Below, one piece after another: positions 1 to 13,921 of a DNA stretch of 64,000 nt (the first letter of the stretch is position 1; every line of letters starts with the position of its first letter). Origin of the DNA: Pluralibacter sp. (GTDB lineage Bacteria > Pseudomonadota > Gammaproteobacteria > Enterobacterales > Enterobacteriaceae); NCBI RefSeq assembly GCF_019237635.1, contig NZ_JAFAGS010000017.1, forward strand, positions 1-64,000. The letters are read 5' to 3'. The notes beneath the pieces are model-generated. The model searched no databases, had not been told where the DNA came from, and saw nothing but the letters and a program-made list of their open reading frames with translations. A program made the position numbers and the translations under genes.

Positions 1-629
1 AAGGCGATGCAGTCCGCCATTCCCACGCCGAGATGTTCGCTTAATACCGACAGCGCCGCGCCTTTATTGCAGCCGTTCGGCAGCACTTCCAGACAGTCGA
101 CCGCAGAGAAACACAGATGCGCGCGCTCGCCGAGCGCATCGTTCAGTTGAATACGCAAACGACAGAGATCGTCGTGATCGCCACAGAAGCAGATCTTGGT
201 CACCTCATGGGCCGGCAGGCTCTTCAGGCAACGCAGCTGATAGTGAAAACCGCTGTAGATATGCGCATGCAGCATCTCCGGGATGGCTTTGCCGGTTATC
301 CAGCCGCTGTCATTAAATACGTGCATGCTGGCCGTGGTCTCCCAGCAGCTGTGCAGCACCCGCTCCGCCACCGCCGGGTCCAGATCCCGACGGTGCAGTA
401 CATCCCCTTCCAGGGAGTGGATACGGGTGCCGTTGCCGGTAATCAGGAAAGCGTCGAGGGAAAGGTGACCGATGATGTGGCGCATCTCAAGCGCATGCCG
501 CCCGGTGGCAAATGTCAGCGTAATGTCACGCTCATTGAGGCGTTTGAGCGTCGACAGCGTCCGATCGCCAAGCCGATGGTCAGGCATCAACAGCGTGCCG
601 TCCATATCAAATGCAGCCAGTCTTGCCAT
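1..629 (-). CDS. cof: HAD-family phosphatase Cof (HMP-PP phosphatase), 3' part off the left edge
   Basis: Reverse-strand translation from ATG at 629: [56 protein letters not shown]...; DxDGT HAD motif. Missing from the ORF track because it runs off the window. Confidence 0.9.
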   Translation of the reverse strand, partial: MARLAAFDMDGTLLMPDHRLGDRTLSTLKRLNERDITLTFATGRHALEMRHIIGHLSLDAFLITGNGTRIHSLEGDVLHRRDLDPAVAERVLHSCWETTASMHVFNDSGWITGKAIPEMLHAHIYSGFHYQLRCLKSLPAHEVTKICFCGDHDDLCRLRIQLNDALGERAHLCFSAVDCLEVLPNGCNKGAALSVLSEHLGVGMADCIA

Positions 630-748
630 TATCTTCCCCAGAGTGTGATAGCTCATGCTTGTGAAAAATTATTGCCTGAGATATACGGAAGGAATAGTGA
701 ATAGATGATATTTATTGTTCCGGTTTTTTGGACTCAGGATCTTCGCCT

Positions 749-2449
749 ATGCGTCAGCTCAACCGCCTAAACCAATTCCAGCGCCTTTGGCAGCCCTCCT
801 CGGGCGCGCCGCAGCAGGCGACCATCGCCGAGCTCGCCGCCCGCTGCTTTTGCAGCGAGCGCCATGTGCGCACCCTGCTGCGCCAGGCCGAAGAGGCAGG
901 CTGGCTGCGCTGGCAGGCGAAGTCGGGGCGCGGCAAACGCGGCACGCTGACCTTTCACGCCAGCCCGGAATCGCTGCGCAATGAGATGATGGAGCACGCC
1001 CTGCAGCACGGTCAGCAGCAGAGCGCTATCGAACTCGCCCAGCTTGCCCCCGTCGAGCTACGGGCGCTGCTGCATCCGTTTCTCGGCGGACAGTGGCAAA
1101 ACAACACGCCAACGCTGCGCATTCCCTATTATCGCCCCCTGGAGCCTTTGCACCCGGGGTTTCTGCCTGGCCGGGCCGAGCAGCATCTCGCCGGGCAAAT
1201 CTTCTCCGGCCTGACGCGATTCGACCCGAAAAATGTCGGGCCGGTCGGCGATTTGGCGCACCACTGGGAGGTGTCCGACGACGGGCTGCGCTGGCATTTT
1301 TATATTCGTTCGACGCTGCACTGGCATAACGGCGACCCGGTCACAACCGAACAACTGCGCCAGCGCCTGGCGATGCTGCTGGTACAGCCCGCCCTGCAAA
1401 AGCTGTTCGCCAGCGTAAAGCAGATTGACGTGACCCACGCGCAGTGTCTGACCTTCACCCTGCACCACCCGGATTTCTGGCTGGCGCATCGGCTGGCAAG
1501 CTACTGCAGCGTGCTGGCGCACCCTGAACACCCCTCATGCGGTACCGGGCCGTTTCGTCTCAAGCTCTTTGAGCCGGAACTGGTGCGTCTTGAAAGCCAT
1601 CATCGCTACCACCTGAGCCATCCGCTGTTGCAGGCGATTGAATACTGGATTACGCCGCAGCTGTTTGAGCAGAATCTCGGCACCAGCTGCCGCCATCCGG
1701 TTCAGATTGCGATCGGCGAACCGGACGAACTGCGCAAACTTCAGCTGGTCAGCAACAGCATCAGCCTGGGGTTTTGCTATCTCACTCTGCGCAAGAGCGA
1801 GCGGCTGAACGCCGCCCAGGCGCAGAAACTGGTCTCGCTGATTCACAGCACCTCGCTGCTGCAGACGCTGCCGCTGGATGAAAACCTGATCACCCCGACC
1901 CGCGAACTGCTGCCAGGATGGCAGATTCCGCAGCCGCCTCCCTGCGACGACGTGGCCTTTCCCCCTCGCTTGACGCTGCTGTATCACCTGCCCGTTGAGC
2001 TGCATACGATGGCTGAGCAACTCAGGCTGGCGCTGGCGGCCCACGGGTGCGAGCTGACGGTGATATTTCACGACGCGAAAATCTGGGACGGCTGCCCGCA
2101 GCTTGCCAGTGCGGACCTGATGATGGGCGATCGCCTGATTGGCGAAGCGCCGGAGTATACCCTTGAACAATGGTTGCGTTGCGATCCGCTGTGGCCGCAC
2201 CTGCTGAGCCACGCGCAATACGCGCATCTACAGGCCACGCTGGATGCTGTGCAGCGCCAGCAGGACGCCCCCTCCCGCAACGCCGCCCTGCAGAATGTCT
2301 TCGAGCAACTGATGCGCACGGCGACCCTGACGCCGCTCTTTAACTACCAGTATCAAATCAGCGCGCCGCCGGGCGTCAACGGCATCCGTCTGAACGCCCG
2401 GGGATGGTTCGATTTCGCCGAAGCGTGGCTACCGGCCTCGTCGTCGTGA
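749..2449 (+). CDS. ybaE: SgrR-family transcriptional regulator / solute-binding-like protein YbaE
   Basis: N-terminal HTH followed by an SBP_bac_5-like domain; location between cof and queC. ATG 749 preferred over TTG 728. Confidence 0.85.
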   Translation: MRQLNRLNQFQRLWQPSSGAPQQATIAELAARCFCSERHVRTLLRQAEEAGWLRWQAKSGRGKRGTLTFHASPESLRNEMMEHALQHGQQQSAIELAQLAPVELRALLHPFLGGQWQNNTPTLRIPYYRPLEPLHPGFLPGRAEQHLAGQIFSGLTRFDPKNVGPVGDLAHHWEVSDDGLRWHFYIRSTLHWHNGDPVTTEQLRQRLAMLLVQPALQKLFASVKQIDVTHAQCLTFTLHHPDFWLAHRLASYCSVLAHPEHPSCGTGPFRLKLFEPELVRLESHHRYHLSHPLLQAIEYWITPQLFEQNLGTSCRHPVQIAIGEPDELRKLQLVSNSISLGFCYLTLRKSERLNAAQAQKLVSLIHSTSLLQTLPLDENLITPTRELLPGWQIPQPPPCDDVAFPPRLTLLYHLPVELHTMAEQLRLALAAHGCELTVIFHDAKIWDGCPQLASADLMMGDRLIGEAPEYTLEQWLRCDPLWPHLLSHAQYAHLQATLDAVQRQQDAPSRNAALQNVFEQLMRTATLTPLFNYQYQISAPPGVNGIRLNARGWFDFAEAWLPASSS

Positions 2450-2511
2450 AGCTGGTCGGCAGTGAATGAAGGCGCTACCATAACGCTTTCAAATAATGAA
2501 CAGGATTTGCC

Positions 2512-3207
2512 ATGAAACGCGCTGTTGTGGTTTTTAGCGGAGGACAAGACTCCACCACCTGCCTGGTGCAGGCTTTGCAGCAGTATGATGAAGTACACTG
2601 CGTGACGTTTGACTACGGGCAGCGCCACCGCGCGGAAATCGACGTCGCCCGCACGCTCGCCCTGCAACTCGGCGCCCGCGCCCATAAGGTGTTGGATGTA
2701 ACGCTGCTCAACGAACTGGCCGTCAGCAGCCTGACGCGCGACAGTATTCCGGTGCCGGACTACAAACCGGATGCCGACGGTATTCCGAACACTTTCGTGC
2801 CGGGGCGCAATATTCTGTTCCTCACGCTGACCGCCATCTATGCATATCAGGTCAAAGCGGAAGCGGTTATTACCGGGGTCTGCGAAACCGATTTCTCCGG
2901 CTACCCGGACTGCCGCGACGAATTCGTGAAAGCGCTGAATCACGCAGTAAATCTCGGCATGGCAAAAGAGATCCGCTTCGAAACGCCGCTGATGTGGCTG
3001 GATAAGGCCCAGACATGGGCGCTGGCGGACTACTGGGGCAAGCTGGACCTGGTACGCAACGAAACGCTGACCTGCTATAACGGCGTCAAAGGCGATGGCT
3101 GTGGGCAATGCGCCGCCTGTAACCTGCGCAGCAACGGCCTTAACCAGTACCTTGCCAACAAACCTGCGGTGATGGCGGCGATGAAAGCCAAAACCGGGTT
3201 GAAGTAA
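2512..3207 (+). CDS. queC: 7-cyano-7-deazaguanine synthase QueC
   Basis: [24 protein letters not shown]-loop motif; C-terminal CxxCxxC zinc cluster ([10 protein letters not shown]). Confidence 0.97.
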   Translation: MKRAVVVFSGGQDSTTCLVQALQQYDEVHCVTFDYGQRHRAEIDVARTLALQLGARAHKVLDVTLLNELAVSSLTRDSIPVPDYKPDADGIPNTFVPGRNILFLTLTAIYAYQVKAEAVITGVCETDFSGYPDCRDEFVKALNHAVNLGMAKEIRFETPLMWLDKAQTWALADYWGKLDLVRNETLTCYNGVKGDGCGQCAACNLRSNGLNQYLANKPAVMAAMKAKTGLK

Positions 3208-3214
3208 ACGCGTG

Positions 3215-3243
3215 GGTCCCCGAGCCATTCGCCTTCGGGGACC
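3215..3243. terminator. Bidirectional terminator-like hairpin between convergent queC and fadM
   Basis: GGTCCCCGAGCCATTCGCCTTCGGGGACC inverted repeat between convergent genes. Confidence 0.6.
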
Positions 3244-3250
3244 GTTGTCC

Positions 3251-3649
3251 TTATGCCACCATCTGTTCCAGATGGGCCCGCAGTTCGCCCTCCAGCGGCA
3301 GCGCTTTTTGCGTTTTCAGGTCGATGCACACGAAGGTAATGAGCGCATCCGCCACCATCTCGCCGTCGGGCTCAAGCGTCACCACCTGGCTTAATATGCC
3401 GCTTTTGCCGTTCAGTCGCTGCACTTTGCTGCTGACAGTAAGCACATCGCCCAGTACCGCCGGGCGGCGATAGTTAATATTGATATTCACGACGACAAAA
3501 GCGATGTTGTTCGCCGTCATCCACTGGAAAGCGGAATGATTCTCCAGCCCGTCCCAGCGCGCCTCTTCGAGAAACTCGAGATAGCGGGCATTATTCACGT
3601 GCTGATAGACATCCAGGTGATACCCACGAACTTTGATTTGTGTTTGCAT
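3251..3649 (-). CDS. fadM: Hotdog-fold acyl-CoA thioesterase FadM
   Basis: MQTQIKVRGYHLDVYQHVNNARYLEFLEEARWD, 4HBT thioesterase motif; syntenic with E. coli ybaW/fadM. Confidence 0.93.
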   Translation of the reverse strand: MQTQIKVRGYHLDVYQHVNNARYLEFLEEARWDGLENHSAFQWMTANNIAFVVVNININYRRPAVLGDVLTVSSKVQRLNGKSGILSQVVTLEPDGEMVADALITFVCIDLKTQKALPLEGELRAHLEQMVA

Positions 3650-3755
3650 AGCGCACTCGCCTACGTGATTTGTTGTTATAGGATCAGAGGCCGCACCACT
3701 GGTACGACCTCTCTAGTCTGGCAAATTTTTGCGACTGTGCAAACTCAAAACGCCA

Positions 3756-4280
<525 letters not shown>

Positions 4281-6155
4281 TTACTGCTGCTGCGTGACGA
4301 TATCGCCCAGCTTGATTTTCGCCTCTGTACGCAGATTCGACATCATAGCTTCGAAGGCTACCTGCGCGTTATTCTGCGTGATGCCTGCGACCATGGCCTT
4401 CTTCTGCGCTTCCGGCATGGTGCCGTCTTTCACGTCATCCAGCGAGACCAGCACCACGTTGCCCTGCATATCGCTACCCACGCCGTATACCGGCTTATCT
4501 TTCTGCGGCAGCGGCAGAGAGAATGCCGTCTGGCTCAGCGGATCCTGACCGGTACGGCTCAGGGTGGTCGCCGGGCCGAAGCTCAGGCCAGCCGCTTTCA
4601 TCGCCTCATCGCCTTTACCGGCGTTCAGCTCAGCCAGCAGCTTCTCAGCATCCAGTTTTGCCTGCTGTTCCGCTTTGGTGCGCTTAACAATATCGGTCAC
4701 CTGCGCCTTCACGTCCGCCAGTGGCTTCACCGCATCCGCTTTATGCTCGCTGATGCGCAGCACAAACGCGCGATCGCCATCGACGGTGATGATATCGGAG
4801 TTGCTGCCAGGCGTCCCGTTCTGCCCCACCAGGCCGCCGTTGAAGATAGCGTCCGCCACTGGCTTGAAGTTCAGCTCGGCAGGCAGGCTATCACGACCGA
4901 ACCAGCCGGTTTCTACCGCCTTCATCCCGGCAACCTGCTCTGCGCCCGCCAGGGATTCGTTATCGTTGCTGGCGGCATCGCTCACTTTCTGCTGCAGGGC
5001 GTAGTAAGCGTCTAACGCTTTTTCCTGCTTCACTTTCGCGGCGATATCGTCACGCACTTCGGCCAGCGGCTTCTCTTTTGCTGGCTGGACGTCGTCAAGA
5101 CGAGCAACCAGGAAACCAACGGAGGACGTAATCGCGCCAGACAGTTGCCCTTTCTCTTTCAGGCCCGCATTTTTCAGCTCATCCGGTGTGGTGGACGCTT
5201 CCAGCCAGCCCATATCTCCGCCGTTTTTCGCGGAGATGATGTCTGCGGATTTCTCTTTTGCCAGCGCGGCGAAATCAGCGCCTTTGTTCAGCGCGTCCAG
5301 CACCGCTTTCGCGTCGGCTTCCGTTTTGGTCTGAATCACGCTGTAGCGTACGCGTTCCGGCTGCGTGAACTGATCCTGATGCTGATCGTAGTAAGACTGG
5401 ATATCGCTGTCGGACGCGGTTTCCTGCATGGCGGCGGCATCAAGCTTGATGTAGCTCACGCGGAACTGCTCCGGCGACACGAATTCGTGTTTGTGCTGCT
5501 CGTAGTAGCTGTTGATTTCCTGGTCGCTGACCTGCTGCTTCGCCGCCAGCGCGTCAACGTTAATTGTCGCTTCGCGTACCACGCGCTGCTGGGAAACCAG
5601 CGCCGCCAGTTGCTCGGTTTCTCCCGGCAGCATGAAATCGGTGCCGACGATAGCGTTGATCAGCTGCTGGGTTTCCAACTGGTTGCGCAGCGCCTGCGCG
5701 TACTGATCGGCCGACATCCCCATCTGGTTCACGATGCCGTTAAAACGGTCGTTATCAAATTTACCGTTAGACTGGAATGCCGGGGTCTCGAAAATCGCCT
5801 GCTTCACCTGCTGGTCGCTGATGGCGAGACCGAGGTGTTTCGCATACTGGTCGAGCAACGCTTCGTCGATGAGGCGGTTCAGCACCTGCTGACGCAGCGT
5901 TTTCATGTAATTTTCGTTAGCGGCAAGTTCAGAGAAGCGGTCGCCAAGTTGCTGCTGCATACGGTTACGCTCGCTGGCAACCGCATTTTCAAACTGCGAA
6001 CGACCAATCTCCTGGCCATTCACTTTCGCGGCGTATGTATTGTTACCGCCAATCAGGTAGCTGCTCACGCCGGTCAAAATGAACGACACGATAATGATAC
6101 CGAAAATAATCTTGAGCACGACGCTATTGGCTGCCGTACGTAAGGAGTCCATCAT
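4281..6155 (-). CDS. ppiD: Periplasmic folding chaperone / peptidyl-prolyl isomerase PpiD
   Basis: MMDSLRTAANSVVLKIIFGIIIVSFILTGVSSYLIGG N-terminus; SurA_N and rotamase domains. The ORF track start (6269) is upstream of the homologous start. Confidence 0.95.
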   Translation of the reverse strand: MMDSLRTAANSVVLKIIFGIIIVSFILTGVSSYLIGGNNTYAAKVNGQEIGRSQFENAVASERNRMQQQLGDRFSELAANENYMKTLRQQVLNRLIDEALLDQYAKHLGLAISDQQVKQAIFETPAFQSNGKFDNDRFNGIVNQMGMSADQYAQALRNQLETQQLINAIVGTDFMLPGETEQLAALVSQQRVVREATINVDALAAKQQVSDQEINSYYEQHKHEFVSPEQFRVSYIKLDAAAMQETASDSDIQSYYDQHQDQFTQPERVRYSVIQTKTEADAKAVLDALNKGADFAALAKEKSADIISAKNGGDMGWLEASTTPDELKNAGLKEKGQLSGAITSSVGFLVARLDDVQPAKEKPLAEVRDDIAAKVKQEKALDAYYALQQKVSDAASNDNESLAGAEQVAGMKAVETGWFGRDSLPAELNFKPVADAIFNGGLVGQNGTPGSNSDIITVDGDRAFVLRISEHKADAVKPLADVKAQVTDIVKRTKAEQQAKLDAEKLLAELNAGKGDEAMKAAGLSFGPATTLSRTGQDPLSQTAFSLPLPQKDKPVYGVGSDMQGNVVLVSLDDVKDGTMPEAQKKAMVAGITQNNAQVAFEAMMSNLRTEAKIKLGDIVTQQQ

Positions 6156-6304
6156 GGTGTAACAACGCTCCGCTGTAGGTGACTGTATACCTCGCACAGC
6201 ATAGCATGAGAGGCCGCTGTACGTGAGGGCGTATTTTGACAAGAAAACGGGGTGATTGTCAGCCCGCAACTCGCCTAAAGTCGCAGAAAGTAAGGCTGGA
6301 TAAA

Positions 6305-6332
6305 CAAAAAAGGCACATCAATTGATGCGCCC
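6305..6332 (-). terminator. Rho-independent terminator after hupB
   Basis: GGCACATCAATTGATGCGCC hairpin with T-run on the minus strand. Confidence 0.7.
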
Positions 6333-6367
6333 TTGTACTTTGTCACGTTCCCTTCATGGGAAAGCGA

Positions 6368-6640
6368 TCAGTTTACCGCGTCTTTCAGAGCTTTACCTGC
6401 ACGGAAACCCGGCACTTTAGCGGCAGCGATGGTGATCTCTTTACCTGTTTGCGGATTGCGACCAGTACGGGCAGCACGCTCTTTAACAGCAAAAGTACCA
6501 AAACCTACCAGTGCAACGTCATCCCCTGCCTGCAGAGACTCGGTAACGGAAGCAATCAAAGCATCTAACGCACGTCCAGCTGCAGCTTTAGAAATGTCCG
6601 CACCTGCAGCAATTTTGTCAATCAGTTGAGATTTATTCAC
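6368..6640 (-). CDS. hupB: DNA-binding protein HU-beta
   Basis: [37 protein letters not shown]...[10 protein letters not shown]. Confidence 0.98.
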   Translation of the reverse strand: MNKSQLIDKIAAGADISKAAAGRALDALIASVTESLQAGDDVALVGFGTFAVKERAARTGRNPQTGKEITIAAAKVPGFRAGKALKDAVN

Positions 6641-6780
6641 TGTTCTCTTCCTCTCTTTATAATTTATATCGCACCTGAATCCTTCACAGTGCGACCGCGC
6701 AGCAGTTATATCAGGAGTGTCATGCCCTTACAACACCCGTTGTTGATGACAGACCATCCAGCAATCTAAATTAGCTATAC

Positions 6781-6820
6781 AAAAAAAGGCTGGCAAGTAG
6801 GATTTCACTCACCAGCCTCG
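6781..6820 (-). terminator. Rho-independent terminator after lon
   Basis: GGCTGG...CCAGCC stem followed by a T7 run on the minus strand. Confidence 0.7.
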
Positions 6821-6849
6821 ATTTTATTAGCGCTATTTGCGCGAGGTCA

Positions 6850-9204
6850 CTATTTTGTGGTCACAACCTGCATGCCAAAGGGCTCATTCTGCAGCGCAAG
6901 TGCCAGAACCTCTTCAATTCGTTTCACCGGGTGAATGTCCAGGTCGGCGATAACGTTATCCGGAATCTCTTCCAGGTCGCGTTTATTTTCGTCAGGAATC
7001 AGAACAGTCTTAATACCGCCGCGGTGTGCCGCCAGCAGTTTTTCCTTCAGACCGCCGATCGGCAGCACCTGACCACGCAGGGTGATTTCACCGGTCATCG
7101 CCACATCGGCGCGAACCGGGTTGCCCGTCAGACAGGAGACCAGCGCCGTACACATTGCGGTACCCGCGCTTGGGCCGTCTTTCGGCGTCGCCCCTTCCGG
7201 CACGTGAACGTGAATGTCGCGTTTTTCATAGAAATCCGGGTTAATTCCCAGCTTCTCAGCGCGCGCGCGCACCACGGTCAGCGCCGCCTGGATAGACTCC
7301 TGCATCACTTCACCCAGAGAACCGGTGTAGGTCAGCTTGCCTTTACCCGGCACGCAGGCGGTTTCAATCGTCAACAGGTCGCCGCCGACTTCGGTCCACG
7401 CCAGACCCGTTACCTGGCCTACGCGGTTTTCACTGTCAGCACGGCCATAGTCGAAGCGCTGAACGCCCAGGAAGTCGTGCAGGTTATCGCCGTTAATCTC
7501 AATGTGCTTGAGCGATTTATCCAGCAGCAGCTGTTTCACCGCCTTACGGCACAGTTTGGAGATTTCACGCTCAAGGCTACGCACGCCCGCTTCACGGGTG
7601 TAGTAGCGAATGATGCCGATAATGGCGCTATCTTCGACCGTCAGCTCGCCTTTTTTCAGCGCGTTACGTTCAACTTGCTTCGGCAGCAGATGCTGTTTAG
7701 CAATGTTCAGCTTCTCGTCTTCGGTATAACCGGACAGACGAATCACTTCCATACGGTCCAGCAGCGGCGCCGGAATGTTCATGGAGTTCGACGTCGCCAC
7801 AAACATCACGTCGCTGAGATCGTAGTCCACTTCCAGATAGTGATCGCTGAACGCCACGTTCTGCTCAGGATCCAGCACTTCCAGCAGCGCAGAAGCCGGA
7901 TCGCCGCGCATGTCGGACGACATCTTATCGATCTCATCAAGCAGGAACAGCGGGTTTTTAACGCCCACTTTCGCCATTTTCTGGATAAGTTTCCCCGGCA
8001 TCGAGCCGATGTAGGTACGACGGTGACCGCGGATTTCCGCTTCGTCACGCACGCCGCCCAGCGCCATACGGATGTATTTACGTCCGGTGGCTTTGGCGAT
8101 GGACTGCCCCAGAGAGGTTTTACCCACCCCCGGCGGTCCCACCAGGCACAGAATCGGGCCTTTAATCTTGTTCACACGGCTCTGCACCGCGAGATACTCA
8201 AGGATGCGGTCTTTGACGCGTTCGAGGCCGTAATGGTCGGTATCGAGAATTTCCTGGGCCTGACGCAGGTCTTTTTTGACCTTGCTGCGGGCGTTCCACG
8301 GCACCTGCACCATCCACTCGATATAGCCGCGCACCACGGTCGCTTCAGCAGACATCGGCGACATCATTTTCAGCTTCTGCAGCTCGGACTCGGCTTTCTC
8401 TTTCGCCTCTTTCGGCATCTTCGCCGCGTCGATTTTACGCTTCAGCGCTTCATTCTCGTCCGGCGCGTCGTCCATTTCGCCCAGCTCTTTCTGAATGGCC
8501 TTCATCTGCTCATTCAGATAGTACTCACGCTGAGATTTTTCCATCTGCTTTTTCACGCGGTTGCGAATACGCTTCTCAACCTGCAGCAGATCGATTTCCG
8601 ACTCCATCATCGCCATCAGATATTCCAGACGCTCGTTAACGTCGGACATCTCCAGCACGGACTGTTTGTCCGCCAGCTTCAGCGGCATATGCGCCGCGAT
8701 GGTATCCGCCAGACGCGCCGGATCGTCGATGCTGTTCAGCGACGTCAGCACTTCCGGTGGGATTTTCTTGTTGAGCTTGATGTAGCCTTCGAACTGGCTT
8801 ATCGCCGTACGAACCAGCACTTCTTGCTCGCGCTCGTCCATAGACGGCGAGTCAAGGTACTCCGCTTTCGCCGAGAAGTGATCGCCATTGTCAGACAGCG
8901 TGGTAATACGCGCGCGCTGCAAGCCTTCAACCAGCACCTTCACGGTACCGTCAGGCAGCTTCAGCATCTGCAGAATAGAGGCCACGGTCCCGACGGTGAA
9001 AAGATCGTTTACACCCGGCTCATCCGTTGACGCATCCTTTTGAGCAGCCAGCATGATTTTTTTATCATGATCCATGGCCGCTTCCAGACAACGGATAGAT
9101 TTTTCCCGCCCTACAAACAAGGGAATGACCATGTGCGGATAAACCACCACATCGCGCAACGGCAATACGGGGATTTCAATGCGTTCAGAACGCTCAGGAT
9201 TCAT
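6850..9204 (-). CDS. lon: ATP-dependent protease La (Lon)
   Basis: [44 protein letters not shown]; Walker [24 protein letters not shown] catalytic motif. Start corrected from 9312. Confidence 0.98.
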   Translation of the reverse strand: MNPERSERIEIPVLPLRDVVVYPHMVIPLFVGREKSIRCLEAAMDHDKKIMLAAQKDASTDEPGVNDLFTVGTVASILQMLKLPDGTVKVLVEGLQRARITTLSDNGDHFSAKAEYLDSPSMDEREQEVLVRTAISQFEGYIKLNKKIPPEVLTSLNSIDDPARLADTIAAHMPLKLADKQSVLEMSDVNERLEYLMAMMESEIDLLQVEKRIRNRVKKQMEKSQREYYLNEQMKAIQKELGEMDDAPDENEALKRKIDAAKMPKEAKEKAESELQKLKMMSPMSAEATVVRGYIEWMVQVPWNARSKVKKDLRQAQEILDTDHYGLERVKDRILEYLAVQSRVNKIKGPILCLVGPPGVGKTSLGQSIAKATGRKYIRMALGGVRDEAEIRGHRRTYIGSMPGKLIQKMAKVGVKNPLFLLDEIDKMSSDMRGDPASALLEVLDPEQNVAFSDHYLEVDYDLSDVMFVATSNSMNIPAPLLDRMEVIRLSGYTEDEKLNIAKQHLLPKQVERNALKKGELTVEDSAIIGIIRYYTREAGVRSLEREISKLCRKAVKQLLLDKSLKHIEINGDNLHDFLGVQRFDYGRADSENRVGQVTGLAWTEVGGDLLTIETACVPGKGKLTYTGSLGEVMQESIQAALTVVRARAEKLGINPDFYEKRDIHVHVPEGATPKDGPSAGTAMCTALVSCLTGNPVRADVAMTGEITLRGQVLPIGGLKEKLLAAHRGGIKTVLIPDENKRDLEEIPDNVIADLDIHPVKRIEEVLALALQNEPFGMQVVTTK

Positions 9205-9334
9205 AGAGCTCTCTCTTAGTTTAGTGTCCGCCAGGTAGTCGGTTGCGCAACTGTGCTTCACGCGACCGTTAACATGTGATCCAGTATATGGGGATGTTTC
9301 CCACACATTCAACGCCCGGTTTACAGGAAAAACA

Positions 9335-9362
9335 AAAGGGGGGATAAAATATCCCCCCTTTG
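9335..9362 (-). terminator. Terminator after clpX
   Basis: AAAGGGGGGATAAAATATCCCCCCTTT hairpin. Confidence 0.7.
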
Positions 9363-9388
9363 CTTAACTGACTGAGTCAACTGGTTAA

Positions 9389-10663
9389 TTATTCGCCAGA
9401 TGCCTGCTGGGTTTCGGACTTGCCGTAAATCAGCAGCGGCTTGGATTGCCCGGCAATGACGGACTCATCAATCACCACTTTTTCGACATCTTCCATGGAC
9501 GGCAGATCGTACATGGTGTCGAGCAGCGCCGCCTCAACGATAGAACGCAGGCCACGGGCGCCGGTTTTGCGCGCCATCGCTTTTCTGGCGATAGCGTCCA
9601 GCGCTTCATCGCGGAACTCTAAATCCACACCTTCAAGATTGAACAGCGCCTGATACTGCTTAGTCAGGGCGTTTTTCGGCTCTTTAAGGATCTGGATCAG
9701 CGCGTCTTCGCTCAGCTCGTTAAGGGTTGCCACAACCGGCAGACGACCGATGAACTCTGGGATCAGACCAAACTTGATCAGATCTTCCGGCTCCGCCTGC
9801 GCCAGCAGCTCGCCTTCGTTGGCTTTTTCAGATTTCGCTTTCACCGTCGCGCCAAAACCGATACCAGACCCGGTTTCCACACGATTGGCGATCACTTTAT
9901 CCAGCCCGGCAAACGCGCCGCCGCAGATAAACAGGATCTTCGACGTATCAACCTGCAGGAACTCCTGCTGAGGATGCTTACGCCCGCCCTGCGGCGGAAC
10001 CGCGGCGATAGTGCCTTCGATAAGCTTCAGCAGCGCCTGCTGTACGCCTTCGCCGGACACGTCGCGGGTGATTGACGGGTTGTCAGACTTACGGGAAATC
10101 TTGTCGATTTCATCGATGTAGACAATGCCGCGCTGCGCTTTCTGCACATCGTAATCGCACTTCTGCAGCAGCTTCTGAATGATATTTTCCACGTCTTCGC
10201 CGACGTAACCCGCTTCCGTCAGGGTCGTCGCATCCGCCATGGTGAACGGTACATCCAGCAGACGAGCGAGCGTTTCCGCCAACAGCGTTTTACCGGAGCC
10301 CGTCGGGCCAATCAGCAGAATGTTGCTTTTGCCCAGCTCTACGCCGTTGCTGGTATCGCCATTGCGCAGACGTTTGTAGTGGTTGTATACCGCCACGGCC
10401 AGCACTTTCTTCGCTTTTTCCTGGCCAATGACGTAGTCATCCAGGTGATGGCGAATTTCATGCGGCGTCGGCAGCGCGCTACGCTCGCGGTGCGGCGCAA
10501 CTTCTTTAATCTCTTCGCGAATGATGTCGTTACATAAATCAACGCATTCGTCGCAGATATACACGGACGGCCCGGCGATCAGTTTCCGCACTTCATGCTG
10601 GCTTTTGCCGCAAAAAGAGCAGTACAACAGTTTGCCTGAACCATCTTTGCGTTTATCTGTCAT
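9389..10663 (-). CDS. clpX: ATP-dependent Clp protease ATP-binding subunit ClpX
   Basis: N-terminal zinc-binding domain ([11 protein letters not shown]...CDECVDLC) and Walker A GPTGSGKT. Confidence 0.98.
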   Translation of the reverse strand: MTDKRKDGSGKLLYCSFCGKSQHEVRKLIAGPSVYICDECVDLCNDIIREEIKEVAPHRERSALPTPHEIRHHLDDYVIGQEKAKKVLAVAVYNHYKRLRNGDTSNGVELGKSNILLIGPTGSGKTLLAETLARLLDVPFTMADATTLTEAGYVGEDVENIIQKLLQKCDYDVQKAQRGIVYIDEIDKISRKSDNPSITRDVSGEGVQQALLKLIEGTIAAVPPQGGRKHPQQEFLQVDTSKILFICGGAFAGLDKVIANRVETGSGIGFGATVKAKSEKANEGELLAQAEPEDLIKFGLIPEFIGRLPVVATLNELSEDALIQILKEPKNALTKQYQALFNLEGVDLEFRDEALDAIARKAMARKTGARGLRSIVEAALLDTMYDLPSMEDVEKVVIDESVIAGQSKPLLIYGKSETQQASGE

Positions 10664-10768
10664 CAGTCCAAACCTCTTTTATGTTCTTTGTGCCGCACAT
10701 GACGACGCAAATGCCACTATCAACGGTATGCCGCCCTCTACAGTATAGCGGCACACCGGCATCTGGCA

Positions 10769-11392
10769 TTATTTACGATGGGTCAAAATGGAGTCGACCA
10801 GGCCGTACTCAACCGCTTCCGAGGCAGAGAGGAAGCGGTCACGCTCGGTGTCGCTTTCGATCTGCGCAAGGGATTGACCCGTGTGTTGCGCCATAAGTTC
10901 ATTCATGCGCGCTTTAACCTTCAGGATTTCCCGGGCGTGAATCTCAATATCCGTCGCCTGGCCCTGATAGCCGCCCAGCGGCTGGTGAATCATGACTCGG
11001 GAGTTCGGCAGGCAGAAACGCTTGCCCTTCGCCCCTGCTGTCAGCAGGAAAGCGCCCATAGAAGCCGCCTGCCCCATACAGATAGTGCTGACATCCGGCT
11101 TGATGAACTGCATGGTGTCATAAATTGACATCCCTGCGGTGATCACCCCGCCAGGAGAGTTAATGTACAGGTAGATATCTTTTTCCGGGTTTTCCGCTTC
11201 CAGGAACAGCATCTGCGCCACAATCAGATTCGCCATGTGGTCTTCCACCTGGCCGGTCAGAAAGATAACGCGCTCCTTCAGCAGGCGGGAATAAATATCA
11301 AATGAACGTTCGCCGCGTGAGGTCTGTTCAATGACCATCGGCACCAGGGCCATATGGGGTGCAAAGTTATCTCGTTCGCCACTGTATGACAT
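10769..11392 (-). CDS. clpP: ATP-dependent Clp protease proteolytic subunit ClpP
   Basis: [11 protein letters not shown] catalytic Ser motif and MIHQPLGG. Confidence 0.98.
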   Translation of the reverse strand: MSYSGERDNFAPHMALVPMVIEQTSRGERSFDIYSRLLKERVIFLTGQVEDHMANLIVAQMLFLEAENPEKDIYLYINSPGGVITAGMSIYDTMQFIKPDVSTICMGQAASMGAFLLTAGAKGKRFCLPNSRVMIHQPLGGYQGQATDIEIHAREILKVKARMNELMAQHTGQSLAQIESDTERDRFLSASEAVEYGLVDSILTHRK

Positions 11393-11585
11393 GTCCGTCT
11401 CCTGGATAAAATTGAAAATACCTGCTGTGCTGATTGTAACCTTGAGGACGGATTATCAGCCAGTTTCTTTCATACTACTTACCCACTAATGGGGTTCACA
11501 ACGCTCTATTTCAAGCATAACAATCTTTTGCTGTTACGCTAACACCGAAACGCCGTTTTAGCACGTATGCGCATCTATCACTGCA

Positions 11586-11622
11586 ATAAAAAAACCCGTC
11601 ACCGGAAGGCAACGGGTTTTTC
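11586..11622 (-). terminator. Terminator after tig
   Basis: AACCCGT...ACGGGTT stem with A/T tails. Confidence 0.65.
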
Positions 11623-11651
11623 GTTCAAACTTTGTACCAAAGAGGCGTTAA

Positions 11652-12959
<1,308 letters not shown>

Positions 12960-13218
12960 TCAAAAAAATCACAGTGCTCGGTCAACTCTGAAAGCGTGTA
13001 TGGTGCGCTTAACAGAACCGGGATGTTCTCTATTATTCAGAATCACATTCCCTGTCGCCAGAATCATCCCGAAGACGTTCCTAAAATTAAGACGCCGCAT
13101 TATAGCGGCATCACCAGGGTGAGTCGAGAACGGTTGTCGCGCCAGGCTGCGGCTTTTTTCACATTTCCTGGCTATTTTTGGTCTAAAAAATCACATTTAC
13201 GTCTATTTCTCAGACAAA

Positions 13219-13241
13219 ACAAAACGGCCCGAAGGCCGTTT
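13219..13241 (-). terminator. Terminator after bolA
   Basis: AAAACGGCCCGAAGGCCGTT hairpin with T-rich tail on the minus strand. Confidence 0.65.
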
Positions 13242-13297
13242 CTCATTAATCTGTACGCAACATACTGGAAAAGCTCCGGCAGTTGCAAATGCGAATT

Positions 13298-13615
13298 TTA
13301 CGCAATCGTCCCCGCACCACGGCACGGTGGCGACGCAAAGACGGTATCCTGCAGGTTCGCCCACTCCTTAATGGTGTAGGTATGCAACGCCAGAGCGTGC
13401 ACGGTGGTTGAGAGTTCAGCCGTTAAGGTACTGTAAATCATCCGGTGACGATTAAGGAAACGCTCCCCGGTGAAACGATCGCTCACCAGCACCACCTTGA
13501 AGTGACTTTCAGAGCCAGCCGGAACATTATGGCGATAGCTTTCGTCTACCACCTCAAGGAACACGGGAGTAAACGCTGCCCTTAATTTATCTTCGATTTG
13601 CTCACGTATCATCAT
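13298..13615 (-). CDS. bolA: BolA family transcriptional regulator
   Basis: [48 protein letters not shown]. Confidence 0.96.
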   Translation of the reverse strand: MMIREQIEDKLRAAFTPVFLEVVDESYRHNVPAGSESHFKVVLVSDRFTGERFLNRHRMIYSTLTAELSTTVHALALHTYTIKEWANLQDTVFASPPCRGAGTIA

Positions 13616-13921
13616 GAAATGACTCCTCCGACAACGCTGAGATGCCGCCCATCCCTTTAAATGTTAGCCGCTTTTACCGACTCCATTACAGAAACACAAC
13701 AAAAATTTAGCTTTCGCCCGCCTTTTTCAGTCAAACGTATGAAGATGTCGAACTCTTTCATCAGATTCATCGTAAAAATCAATCTTAAATCACTGGTAGG
13801 CTCAGAAAACGTACAGTACGGCGAAATTACCTGTGTTGCCCACTTCCCCTCATCGTTGGCGATGTTATGATGGCGAGAATTTTTTTCGCCCGATGAACAA
13901 CAGTACGTTGAGAACCTTAAC

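Noticed and set aside
117-704. 195-aa plus-strand ORF
   Set aside because: Shadow of the truncated cof gene on the minus strand.
5145-6143. 332-aa plus-strand ORF
   Set aside because: Antisense to ppiD.
6931-9030. 699-aa plus-strand ORF
   Set aside because: Lies wholly antisense to lon; His/Arg/Gln-rich composition is typical of a shadow frame.
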